A stretch of DNA of 37,333 nucleotides from a virus. Under the pieces are notes generated by a model. That model saw nothing but the letters and a program-made list of their open reading frames with translations. It did no database searches and was not told the DNA's origin. The position numbers and the translations under genes are program-made. Where the stretch lies: the IMG/VR virus record IMGVR_UViG_3300037069_000811, positions 1 through 37,333 of that record. The stretch is one strand, 5' to 3'. This document shows, one piece after another, positions 1 to 5,763 of the stretch. Every line of letters starts with the position of its first letter. Positions within the stretch are counted from its first letter, which is position 1.

Positions 1-1245
1 CCCCACCTTGAACTTGCCATTCTGCATCCGGGCATCAAGGTCCACGACGCCAGCTTCGGTCGAGTAGCCGCCCTCTCGGAACGCGGCATGGGTGGGCAAC
101 ATGAATAGCCCTTCCTTCCGGTAGGCCGCCGCCAGGGCCACGCCCGAGCCTTTGTCCCGCTGATTGCCGTCATGGGGCCAAGCGACCGGGACCATGGCAC
201 CCGTGGCCTTCATCCGCGCCGCGTGATTGATCGGCAGCCCACCCGCTTCCCCCGGCTTGGCCTGGATGCGGAACGCTTGGTGGACGTGGATAACGTCATT
301 GTCCGCATCGTGCAGCAGCATCACGGCCGCGAAGGGGTGTCCGATCCCGAAGTCGATAGCCCACAGCTTCCGCCAGAAACCGGGCACCCGGTCCACGGGC
401 AGCGGCTCTTCCCATATCATCTCGTCCGCGTAGGGGAAAACCCGACCCGAGCCGAGCATGGGAACCCCGTTGATCCGCGCCTCCCGCTCATGCGCCGGGT
501 AGCCCCTGACGACATCGGCAATCATCTCGGGGGTCATGTGGCCGCACTCATAGAGGGTCATGGTCACGAAGTCGCGGTCGGAACTGCGCTCCCCCTGAAA
601 TCTCTCGACCAGGGCCGTGCGCCCCTTGAGCGGTGTAAACGTCCCGAGGATCATCCCGCCGGTCGCCGTGATCCGCGCCAAGCACTCGGTATAAATGTCC
701 ATGGGGCATTCTTCATCGGTCCAGATGAAGTCCAGCGTCTCCCCCTGGAACTTGCCCCGCCCCTGCTCATAGGACTTGAACTTCAAAACGCTAGTCCCGC
801 CCGAGGCGTGGGCGACGTGGACCGTATCGTAGGCGTCCGTAACCCCGCGACTAAGCGTCGGTGTATCCACGAACAGTCCCTTTGGGATCATCCCCTTGCC
901 CAGGTCGTCCTTGACCCCAGGCTCCCCGCAGAGCTTCTTCTGAGCCGTATCGCGCACGGCTAGACTGGTTTCTCCCGCCGCCCAGCAGCGCACCGGCTTA
1001 TCGAACCGGCGGCCCTCCCACCATTTAGGGTAGCGCCCGGTCAGGTGGCACGCTACCTCGAACGCCCCGGCTTCCGTCTTCCCGCCTTGGTTTGCACCGA
1101 ACAGCATCCGCTCCCGCTTGGCGGACCCCAGGGCGAAGAACCGCTTCTGCTTCTCATAGGGAACGAAGAAGTCCATCCGCCAGTAGGTCTGCCGGTCAAT
1201 GGCAAGCTCCAGGTCGGTGATGATCTTGTCGAGGTTATCAGTCAC
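1..1245 (-). CDS. terL: Terminase large subunit, 3' end beyond window
   Basis: ATPase/nuclease motor that packages phage DNA into proheads. The minus-strand frame is open from a GTG at 1245 to the window edge (415 codons), so the C-terminus is missing. A Walker A motif GANQGGKT lies near residue 50 and a Walker B/catalytic stretch DFIWTDEE near residue 175, which together identify a terminase ATPase. The nuclease half is partly present, with an acidic AIDFGIGHPFAAVML segment. The GTG is the only start: an in-frame TGA lies a few codons upstream with no ATG between. It overlaps the end of the preceding 85-residue gene by 8 bases, indicating translational coupling. Codons 7-8 of the Walker A region also hold one GTTTGCAC-family site (1090), and a GTTTACAC site lies at 633. 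The family is certain; the exact terminase subtype is not. Confidence 0.95.
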   Translation of the reverse strand, partial: MTDNLDKIITDLELAIDRQTYWRMDFFVPYEKQKRFFALGSAKRERMLFGANQGGKTEAGAFEVACHLTGRYPKWWEGRRFDKPVRCWAAGETSLAVRDTAQKKLCGEPGVKDDLGKGMIPKGLFVDTPTLSRGVTDAYDTVHVAHASGGTSVLKFKSYEQGRGKFQGETLDFIWTDEECPMDIYTECLARITATGGMILGTFTPLKGRTALVERFQGERSSDRDFVTMTLYECGHMTPEMIADVVRGYPAHEREARINGVPMLGSGRVFPYADEMIWEEPLPVDRVPGFWRKLWAIDFGIGHPFAAVMLLHDADNDVIHVHQAFRIQAKPGEAGGLPINHAARMKATGAMVPVAWPHDGNQRDKGSGVALAAAYRKEGLFMLPTHAAFREGGYSTEAGVVDLDARMQNGKFKVG

Positions 1246-1495
1246 CTTCGCCCGGCCACTTCTCTTCGGTCAACTCAAAGATCAGGTCGGCCGCGTCGTA
1301 GTAGGCCCACAGTGTAGGCCACCGGGCCGGATTGTTTTCAAGCCCCAACGCCGTGATGGTGAACAGCAGTTCGTGGGCCGCCTTCTTGAGGCGAAACACC
1401 GTGTCCTCATTGCTCCCGCACTTATCCTTGCGGCAGAGGTAACGGAGCTTGCCGACGATCTTAGGCGGTCTGTTCAGGTTCAGTTGGTTCAGCAT
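1238..1495 (-). CDS. Small protein between terminase subunits
   Basis: 85 residues starting MLNQLNLNRPPKIVGKLRY. I do not recognise the family. It has one CRKDKC pair, a central helical stretch (KKAAHELLFTITALGLE) and an aromatic and acidic C-terminus. It overlaps the end of the small terminase gene by 35 bases and the start of the large terminase by 8 bases, so it is part of a tightly coupled packaging operon. No strong Shine-Dalgarno is seen (GTAGAAG only), which fits coupling. A packaging accessory role is inferred from position alone. Confidence 0.75.
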   Translation of the reverse strand: MLNQLNLNRPPKIVGKLRYLCRKDKCGSNEDTVFRLKKAAHELLFTITALGLENNPARWPTLWAYYDAADLIFELTEEKWPGEGD

Positions 1496-2012
1496 CTTCT
1501 ACTTCCTCGAACTCTACATCAACGGGCGTCTGGCCCAGGAGCTTCGCCTTGGCGTCATCGTCTAGGCCCAGCCGTTCCGCCAGGACCATGATGCGCTCGA
1601 TCTTACCGCGCACGTCGGCCGGGGTGTCAACCTGGACCATGTGCCCCGTGACGCTGATCATCCCCGTCCGGTTCATTATCTCCGTGGCCGCCTTCAGGCG
1701 CAACTCGGGCTTGGTCTGGCTGTCGGCTGCGATCTCCAGGACTACCGAGACCGCCATGATGGATGCGGAGTTCAGCCGCTTGACTGCCTCTTCGCGGATC
1801 GCGGCCAGGACGCCTTCATGGCGCGCGTAGTTAGACCCAAGCTGGCGCATGGCCTGATTGGAGTTGGCCTTCGATCCGGCCCGCCTGACGCATTCGGTGT
1901 AGTTGATGCCGCCCGTATCCAGCATGGCATCCACGAAATCACGCTGCATCTGGTTCAAGGCCCGCATCTTGGGGCCATAGACGCGCTCAGTGCTGGTTAG
2001 TGCTTGCGACAT
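1461..2012 (-). CDS. terS: Terminase small subunit
   Basis: 183 residues. The small terminase subunit binds the packaging start site on phage DNA and delivers it to the large subunit. Residues 35-75 (TECVRRAGSKANSN followed by ARHEGVLAAI) look like the helix-turn-helix region common in phage small terminases. The middle (AVSVVLEIAADSQTKPELRLKAATEIMNRTGM) is the typical oligomerisation helix region, and the tail is acidic (EFEEVEDAEPTEPE). It is first in the leftward packaging operon and its start lies about 20 bases from a leftward promoter-like site. There is no clear Shine-Dalgarno before the ATG, so the transcript may be nearly leaderless. Assignment rests on protein pattern plus the adjacent large subunit. 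Confidence 0.88.
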   Translation of the reverse strand: MSQALTSTERVYGPKMRALNQMQRDFVDAMLDTGGINYTECVRRAGSKANSNQAMRQLGSNYARHEGVLAAIREEAVKRLNSASIMAVSVVLEIAADSQTKPELRLKAATEIMNRTGMISVTGHMVQVDTPADVRGKIERIMVLAERLGLDDDAKAKLLGQTPVDVEFEEVEDAEPTEPEQTA

Positions 2013-2023
2013 GCAAAGGCTGT

Positions 2024-2064
2024 TTATCGGGGTTGACGGGGGTTGTCAATGTGGACTGTATAAT
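2024..2064. promoter_or_regulatory. Divergent promoter pair with TTGAC-N7-GTCAA dyad
   Basis: Between the leftward terminase operon and the rightward early genes, TTGACG (2033-2038) and TTGTCAA (2043-2049) form a 17-bp dyad, TTGAC-N7-GTCAA. Read rightward, TTGACG precedes a perfect TATAAT at 2059-2064, but the spacer is 20 bases, or 18 to the overlapping TGTATA. Read leftward, TTGACA (2049-2044) precedes GATAAA (2029-2024) with a 15-base spacer. The two -35 boxes are therefore back to back within a symmetric site, a good place for a repressor or activator. The spacers are not ideal, so the exact start sites are uncertain. Confidence 0.45.
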
Positions 2065-2175
2065 GGGGAACGGTGGTTTGCCGACCGCCGCGCCAGAGGG
2101 GCCGCGCGAAGATTACCGAATGGTAACATTGCATTTTGCAAACCGCCGCGCTAGAGGAAGAGCGGCAGCAAATTT

Positions 2176-2226
2176 CCCCCGCAAGCGACAGCGGGGGGTA
2201 TCCCCCGGCATACCCCCGGTCTTTTC
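2176..2226 (+). promoter_or_regulatory. Attenuator-like alternative hairpins in early leader
   Basis: Three segments can pair in two exclusive ways. CCCCCGC (2176-2182) pairs with GCGGGGG (2191-2197) around an 8-base loop. Alternatively GGGGGTAT (2194-2201) pairs perfectly with ATACCCCC (2210-2217), followed by GGTCTTTTC. The second form looks like a weak intrinsic terminator and the first would prevent it. It lies just downstream of the rightward promoter-like site and upstream of the first early gene, where an attenuator would act. No leader peptide or ligand-binding fold is evident. Confidence 0.4.
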
Positions 2227-2513
2227 ATTATGCAAAGTGTCCGACATTTGCATTGTGCAATGTTTTCAATGAACAATGTGACCCTCCTTTGCAATTTGCG
2301 TGTTGAACTGTTTGCACGGCTGGACCATGTTGTTGAGGCGACGTCATATGTCGCCCGGATGGCTTCGGCCTGATCGGATGAAGGCGCTTCGGCTCCCTCT
2401 GCCCTCCCTCGGGAGGATGACTGGGGGCCGTGTAAGCCAGCCTCGGGAGCCGCAGAGTGGCGAGATCGGATCGTCACTCCCATTGCCCTGCGCGGCTCAT
2501 TCTCTCCCTCTTA
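2227..2513. other. Non-coding early leader with TTTGCA-rich patch and hairpins
   Basis: No convincing gene. Positions 2227-2317 are AT-rich and dense in TTGCA/TGCAA words, including the dyad CATTGTGCAATG (2251-2262) and a GTTTGCAC site at 2310. Downstream are compact hairpins: GGCGAC-N7-GTCGCC (2337-2355), GGC-TTCG-GCC near 2363, and CCTCC-CTCG-GGAGG (2403-2416). The TTGCA patch could hold a second promoter or protein binding sites; the hairpins suggest a structured leader. Open frames across this stretch have no ribosome binding site or protein-like composition. Confidence 0.4.
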
Positions 2514-2530
2514 CACACCTAGCAGGTGTG
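2514..2530 (+). other. Hairpin upstream of first early gene
   Basis: CACACCT and AGGTGTG pair perfectly (7 bp) around an AGC loop, and the segment CCG-N8-CGG follows. It stands where the conserved three-way-junction elements stand before the later early genes, and shares the AGCAGGT word with them. It lacks the GGTC/GACC outer stem, so it is either a diverged relative or unrelated. Confidence 0.4.
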
Positions 2531-2567
2531 CCGATGATTGGCGGTATCCATGAAAAGAGGGAAAGCA

Positions 2568-2882
2568 ATGCTAGAGCATGTAAACAATGTCAGCGAGCGA
2601 CGTATTGCGCGCAGGCTTGTCATTCGCCTACTCAAGGAAGGCTTTGACCTTAGCGTATTCGATGGCGAAGAAACCGTCGTTCACAAGTCAGAAGACGCAA
2701 ATGCCGTCTGGGATGCTATGGGCAGCACTGACATGGATTATATTCACGTCTGGAAAGCCAACAAGCATGTCGGCTGGATACTGCTGATTTGGGGAAACGA
2801 CGTTGACCTAATCAGCGACAACACGACGAACCTGGACGAAATACTGAAGCCCATTGAAGAATGGGCCGAGAGGTTAGGATAG
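2568..2882 (+). CDS. Unknown early protein, 104 residues
   Basis: Starts MLEHVNNVSERRIARRL. An upstream in-frame TTG (2538) exists, but AGAGGGAAAG just before the ATG at 2568 matches the ribosome binding site used by the following genes, so 2568 is chosen. An N-terminal helical basic segment is followed by a compact domain with FDGEETVVHKSEDANAVWDA and WILLIWGNDVDLISDNT. It resembles small proteins seen in many proteobacterial phages for which I know no function. It is first in the early series and ends in TAG fused to the first structured intercistronic element. Base composition is AT-richer than the rest of the genome. Confidence 0.8.
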   Translation: MLEHVNNVSERRIARRLVIRLLKEGFDLSVFDGEETVVHKSEDANAVWDAMGSTDMDYIHVWKANKHVGWILLIWGNDVDLISDNTTNLDEILKPIEEWAERLG

Positions 2883-2883
2883 C

Positions 2884-2940
2884 AGGTCGAAACTGGGGAG
2901 AGGTCCCCAGTCCATCCGTAATGCGGATGCTGAAGAGACC
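2884..2940 (+). repeat. Intercistronic three-way-junction element, copy 1
   Basis: First of five related elements (2884, 3177, 3523, 4054, 4425). The plan is: GGTC, then GAAA, a hairpin with stem ACTGGGGA/TCCCCAGT, a second hairpin CATCCG-N5-CGGATG, GCTGAAGA, then GACC closing with GGTC. That is a three-way junction if transcribed. This copy has a shortened first loop (GAGG). It begins two bases after the stop codon of the upstream gene and is followed by AGAGGGAGAATGAG, the ribosome binding site of the next gene. Confidence 0.85.
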
Positions 2941-2962
2941 AATACAGAGGGAGAATGAGACA

Positions 2963-3175
2963 ATGACCCGTATAGAAGGGCCACTAAACTATGCCGTGAA
3001 AGACAAGAACGACATTACCCTGGCCTATTTCTTGTTTGGCGTTGACGCGCTCAGGTTTATCGCATCCTACGGCGGCAACGATGAGTTCACTGTCAACGGT
3101 ATTACGTTCACGCCCAAAGACGTAGCAACACAAGACCAACGTCTTGATGCGTGGGAGCGCATTAGAACGGGATAA
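2963..3175 (+). CDS. Unknown early protein, 70 residues
   Basis: Starts MTRIEGPLNYAVKDKND, seventeen bases after the start of the conserved AGAGGGAG ribosome binding site. An upstream in-frame ATG would read through the structured element and is rejected. Contains a hydrophobic patch (ITLAYFLFGVDALRF) and a short beta-like C-terminal part (FTVNGITFTPKDV). Small early phage proteins of this kind often act on host functions, but nothing in the sequence says which. Confidence 0.75.
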   Translation: MTRIEGPLNYAVKDKNDITLAYFLFGVDALRFIASYGGNDEFTVNGITFTPKDVATQDQRLDAWERIRTG

Positions 3176-3176
3176 C

Positions 3177-3238
3177 AGGTCGAAACGCGGGGCTTACAGT
3201 AACCCGCGTCCATCCGTTAGGCGGATGCTGAAGAGACC
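3177..3238 (+). repeat. Intercistronic three-way-junction element, copy 2
   Basis: Most informative copy. The first stem is ACGCGGG/CCCGCGT instead of ACTGGGGA/TCCCCAGT, so two base pairs changed on both sides, while the 11-base loop GCTTACAGTAA is kept. The second hairpin keeps CATCCG/CGGATG but its loop is TTAGG instead of TAATG. Paired changes with conserved loops are strong evidence for a selected fold rather than recent duplication. Confidence 0.88.
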
Positions 3239-3257
3239 AATACAGAGGGAGAATGAG

Positions 3258-3344
3258 ATGGACCACGTAGAGCTTAGATGGATCGCCGTATCTATGATAA
3301 TGTTCGGCCTTTCCTTGGCCGCTTTCATCGTTTGCTGGAGTTAG
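3258..3344 (+). CDS. 28-residue membrane mini-protein
   Basis: MDHVELRWIAVSMIMFGLSL followed by AAFIVCWS. The ATG follows AGAGGGAGAATGAG directly, the ribosome binding site that follows each structured element, so it is very likely translated despite its size. Almost the whole protein after residue 7 is one hydrophobic helix, predicted to sit in the inner membrane. A role such as superinfection exclusion or membrane-enzyme modulation is possible by analogy only. The next gene starts 4 bases later without its own element. Confidence 0.7.
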   Translation: MDHVELRWIAVSMIMFGLSLAAFIVCWS

Positions 3345-3348
3345 GAAC

Positions 3349-3522
3349 ATGACCCTAGTGAATGGCGTTTTCGTCCGCACCCAAGAAGACTTGGATCGGG
3401 CCAAAGCCTTCGATGACAAATACGCGCGGCCCCGTTGCCGCGACTATACGGTTGCGGTTGAGCAACTGATCAATCAGGTGAAGCAAGCTCGCTATGAGAA
3501 GCGCGAGTTTCACAAGGTCTAA
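3349..3522 (+). CDS. Unknown early protein, 57 residues
   Basis: Starts MTLVNGVFVRTQEDLDRAKAF within a few bases of the preceding stop and ends KREFHKV. Charged, mostly helical, no recognised motif. The stop codon TAA is fused to element copy 3. It shares a cassette with the 28-residue membrane protein, with TTAGGAAC between them as a weak ribosome binding site. Confidence 0.7.
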   Translation: MTLVNGVFVRTQEDLDRAKAFDDKYARPRCRDYTVAVEQLINQVKQARYEKREFHKV

Positions 3523-3586
3523 AGGTCGAAACTGGGGAGCTTACAGTATTCCCCAGTCCATCCGTAATGCGGATGCTGAAGAGACC
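3523..3586 (+). repeat. Intercistronic three-way-junction element, copy 3
   Basis: Stem ACTGGGGA/TCCCCAGT with the 11-base loop GCTTACAGTAT, then CATCCG-TAATG-CGGATG, closed by GGTC (3524-3527) and GACC (3583-3586). It starts at the last base of the TAA stop of the previous gene. The next ATG is 18 bases after GACC. Confidence 0.85.
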
Positions 3587-3604
3587 TAGAGGGAGAATGA
3601 GACT

Positions 3605-3868
3605 ATGCCATACACAACCGAAGAAACAAAAGGCTGGCCGCTTGCCGTAACTAGGGCACAAGTTGAATACGCCCTGGACCATAGACGCCTTGTCATCCAA
3701 GGTCACAGCGGCCGTTGGTATGATGTCCGACGGAACGGCAAGACTAAGACTTGGAAAACCCGGCCGTATGATTACTCTATTCCGGCTAAGGTTGGCCTTA
3801 GTGGAGCTTTCCGCATTGATCCCGACACAAGCAACTTGATGAAAGTGCGGCCCGACCATGCGGTATAG
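3605..3868 (+). CDS. Unknown early protein, 87 residues
   Basis: MPYTTEETKGWPLAVTRAQV at the N-terminus, then VIQGHSGRWYDVRRNGKTKT and a basic, beta-rich remainder. The start follows the conserved AGAGGGAGAATGAG site. Basic and aromatic residues (RWYDVRRNGKTKTWKTRPYDY) would suit a small nucleic-acid-binding fold, but no family is recognised. Its end overlaps the next gene by 11 bases. Confidence 0.75.
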   Translation: MPYTTEETKGWPLAVTRAQVEYALDHRRLVIQGHSGRWYDVRRNGKTKTWKTRPYDYSIPAKVGLSGAFRIDPDTSNLMKVRPDHAV

Positions 3869-4052
3869 AGTGTTCCGGATGCACTATTCGGATCAACACC
3901 CTGAAGGCGTTAGCTCTTGCATTGCAGAAACAGATAGCAGGCAACGGGCCGAACGCTACGCCATGGACTTAAGCGTTCTTGGCAATAACTGCTGGGTGGA
4001 GGCCGGCAACAATAATTGTCGAGTGTTTGAAGCTGAACCTGATTACGAATAG
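3858..4052 (+). CDS. Unknown early protein, 64 residues
   Basis: MRYRVFRMHYSDQHPEGVSS start, acidic end. The ATG lies within the last codons of the preceding gene (11-base overlap) with no structured element between, so the two are probably translationally coupled in one cassette. Segment CIAETDSRQRAERYAMDLS is a likely helix. No recognised motif. Confidence 0.7.
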   Translation: MRYRVFRMHYSDQHPEGVSSCIAETDSRQRAERYAMDLSVLGNNCWVEAGNNNCRVFEAEPDYE

Positions 4053-4053
4053 C

Positions 4054-4118
4054 AGGTCGAAACTGGGGAGCTTACAGTATTCCCCAGTCCATCCGTAATG
4101 CGGATGCTGAAGATGACC
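4054..4118 (+). repeat. Intercistronic three-way-junction element, copy 4
   Basis: Same stems and loops as copy 3, with small insertions near the 3' side (GAAGATGACC and AATACCAGAGGG), which keep both hairpins and the GGTC/GACC closure (4055-4058, 4115-4118). It begins two bases after the TAG stop of the previous gene; the next ATG is 20 bases after GACC. Confidence 0.85.
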
Positions 4119-4138
4119 AATACCAGAGGGAGAATGAG

Positions 4139-4423
4139 ATGGCCTACGTTATCGGCTTCTATGAATTGGGGCTTGAATACGGTGGTCCCGAGGAAGGTGG
4201 ATGGTATTACGAAACCGGCGACCTTGTGAGGACTTTTGCTGTTGTTCAGGATCGTGAGGAAGCCCACGCCAAATGCCGCCGCGCCAACGACTTGTTGCAG
4301 CATATACAGCGCAACAAGCGGGCCGTAAGCTCTGTCCTCTACCGAGGCGGTAGATACGGTGCTTGCCTGTATGAAGACAAGTTGCCTGAACACTATCCGA
4401 CGACGCGCCCACGCTATGAATAG
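4139..4423 (+). CDS. Unknown early protein, 94 residues
   Basis: MAYVIGFYELGLEYGGPEEG start; the ATG sits at the end of AGAGGGAGAATGAGATG. Aromatic and acidic N-terminal half, then a helical basic middle (REEAHAKCRRANDLLQHIQRN) and a short C-terminal part ending TTRPRYE. Not recognised. Its TAG stop is fused to element copy 5. Confidence 0.75.
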   Translation: MAYVIGFYELGLEYGGPEEGGWYYETGDLVRTFAVVQDREEAHAKCRRANDLLQHIQRNKRAVSSVLYRGGRYGACLYEDKLPEHYPTTRPRYE

Positions 4424-4424
4424 C

Positions 4425-4488
4425 AGGTCGAAACTGGGGAGCTTACAGTATTCCCCAGTCCATCCGTAATGCGGATGCTGAAGAGACC
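4425..4488 (+). repeat. Intercistronic three-way-junction element, copy 5
   Basis: Last copy, identical in both hairpins to copy 3, closed by GGTC (4426-4429) and GACC (4485-4488). It precedes the SprT-like gene, with the ATG 16 bases after GACC. The series ends here; no further copy is seen downstream. Confidence 0.85.
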
Positions 4489-4504
4489 TAGAGGGAGAAT
4501 GAGA

Positions 4505-5473
4505 ATGAATATGACTGACAAAGAGTTTGCCGCGTATGAAGCCGAGGTCGCGAGACTAAGGAAACAGCGGCAAATTAGAGAAGAGGACGCCGACCCGTTC
4601 AGCGTTGCCGCCGCGCTAAGGCGACTTGACGCCAAAGCAGACAAGGCGTTTGCACGGGCCAAGGTCAAGCAAGCCCAAAGGCGCGCTGATCCTACTGCCA
4701 AGGCTCCTGAAGCCGAGACGGGGATCAAAGTTCCTGTCATGCCAAGGGCCCCTAAGGTCGCCAAGGCTACCGCCAAGGCCGCCCCGAAGGCTCCTAAGCC
4801 CCCGGTAGAACCGAAAGCTACTCCGGTAGCCAAGGCCACGCCGAAGGCTCCAGAGGCTCCTAAGCCGGTTGCTGAACCGCCAGCGTGTGTAAACAACACG
4901 TCGGCCGCAAGGCATGACTGGCTAGAGCGTGCAAACGTAATGGTCAGGGACTACCTCGCCACCTTCGGCGCGGATGTCTCTGCGCCAGTGCGGATCACGA
5001 TAGGCTTCGCGTGGAAATCGCGCACTGCCCTTGGGCAATGCTGGCAACCCGAGGCGAGCAGCGATCAGCACTCGGAAATCTTGATCGCTCCAACCATGGC
5101 CGACCCAGTTCAAATCCTGGGTGTGATCCTGCATGAGCTTATCCATGCGGCCACGCCAGGGGCCCGCCACGGTCGGCCCTTCGCCAAGCTCGCCAAGGCG
5201 GCCGGCCTAGAAGGCAAGATGACTGCCACCGTGGTCGGCGCGGCCCTAGCTATCACGCTAGGTGAGATGGTGAAGGCCCTTGGCCCCTATCCGGCCGGGA
5301 CCATTACCACGGCGGCCCTTGCCGCTCGCCCCAAGCAGACGACCCGCTACCACAAGGCCACCTGTCCCGAGTGCGGATATGTGTGCCGCGTGGCGAAGGC
5401 TTGGGTGGAGCAAGTCGGGCCCCCGCACTGCCCGGCTCATGGAGCCATGGACGTTGCACTGCCGGGAGAATGA
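4505..5473 (+). CDS. SprT-like zinc metalloprotease domain protein
   Basis: 322 residues from an ATG that follows AGAGGGAGAATGAG; earlier in-frame ATGs lie in the structured element. Residues 1-60 are charged and helical, 62-125 are a low-complexity Ala/Pro/Lys linker with PKAP-type repeats, and 135-322 form a SprT-like domain. The zinc-protease motif HELIH is at 210-214 with RHG at 221-223. A zinc-ribbon-like tail follows (CPEC at 287-290, C294, HC at 308-309). SprT/Spartan proteins cleave proteins crosslinked to DNA; the phage role could be clearing host proteins from DNA, which is inference. It contains one GTTTACAC-family site (4887) and one GTGCAAAC (4929). It closes the first early operon, before a strong terminator. 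Confidence 0.85.
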   Translation: MNMTDKEFAAYEAEVARLRKQRQIREEDADPFSVAAALRRLDAKADKAFARAKVKQAQRRADPTAKAPEAETGIKVPVMPRAPKVAKATAKAAPKAPKPPVEPKATPVAKATPKAPEAPKPVAEPPACVNNTSAARHDWLERANVMVRDYLATFGADVSAPVRITIGFAWKSRTALGQCWQPEASSDQHSEILIAPTMADPVQILGVILHELIHAATPGARHGRPFAKLAKAAGLEGKMTATVVGAALAITLGEMVKALGPYPAGTITTAALAARPKQTTRYHKATCPECGYVCRVAKAWVEQVGPPHCPAHGAMDVALPGE

Positions 5474-5477
5474 GGCT

Positions 5478-5516
5478 TCCCCTCGGGCCCTTAACTGGGT
5501 CCGGGGGGATTTTTTT
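5478..5516 (+). terminator. Strong intrinsic terminator after SprT-like gene
   Basis: TCCCC-TC-GGGCCC, loop TTAACT, then GGGTCC-GG-GGGGA form a long GC-rich stem with one G-U pair, followed by seven T residues (5510-5516) and a further AT-rich stretch. It begins 5 bases after the stop codon. This is the clearest terminator in the window and separates the first early operon from the region with the C-rich repeats. Confidence 0.85.
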
Positions 5517-5564
5517 ATTTATTTTTATTTCCCGTAAATAGCCCCAAAAATAGTGGTCCGGTTG

Positions 5565-5601
5565 GTTTGGGGGAACCCCCCTATAAAAGGGGTCCCCAAA
5601 C
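5565..5601 (+). other. 13-bp hairpin next to C-rich repeats
   Basis: GTTTGGGG (5565-5572) pairs with CCCCAAAC (5594-5601), and ACCCC (5575-5579) with GGGGT (5589-5593), leaving a 2-base bulge and the loop CCTATAAAA. It has no T-run after it, so it is not an ordinary terminator. Its right edge lies 4 bases from the first C-rich repeat. It could be a single-strand initiation hairpin or a protein site. Confidence 0.65.
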
Positions 5602-5605
5602 TACC

Positions 5606-5763
5606 CCACCCTTCCCCACCCGCTTCCCCACCCACGTTTTCAATGACTTAGCTGGATAATTTTTCCTTCCCCACCCTTCCCCACCCGCTTCCCCACCCGC
5701 GTTTCCCCTCCGTGTCTTTAAAAAGCCACAATTCACCACCCTTCCCCACCCGCTTCCCCACCC
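5606..5763 (+). repeat. Three identical 28-bp C-rich repeats at exact 65-bp spacing
   Basis: Copies at 5606-5633, 5671-5698 and 5736-5763 are identical over 28 bp: CCACCC, then TTCCCCACCC, GC, TTCCCCACCC. Starts are exactly 65 bp apart, while the 37-bp spacers differ in sequence and are AT-rich. A partial copy, GTTCCCCACCC, is at 5845-5855. The complementary strand reads GGGTGGGG-AAGC-GGGTGGGG-AA-GGGTGG, a canonical four-tract G-quadruplex pattern in each copy. The TCCCCA core occurs eight times in 5606-5855. Iteron-like arrangement; function unproven. Confidence 0.85.

Noticed and set aside
2000-2483. Open frames on both strands in the early control region
   Set aside because: They run through the promoter dyad and hairpins, have biased composition and no ribosome binding sites.
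2880-2960. tRNA-like T-arm GGTCGAAAC in the elements
   Set aside because: No acceptor stem, anticodon arm or CCA end can be drawn; the three-way junction explains all conserved bases. No tRNA gene was found elsewhere.
2884-4488. Integron attC sites or a CRISPR array
   Set aside because: The units contain genes and lack integrase-type conserved ends, so attC is only an analogy. Spacing of 290-530 bases with coding spacers is not CRISPR; no cas genes are seen.
5565-5601. Intrinsic terminator for a leftward or rightward transcript
   Set aside because: The hairpin has no T-run on either side; the preceding structure at 5478-5516 already fills that role.
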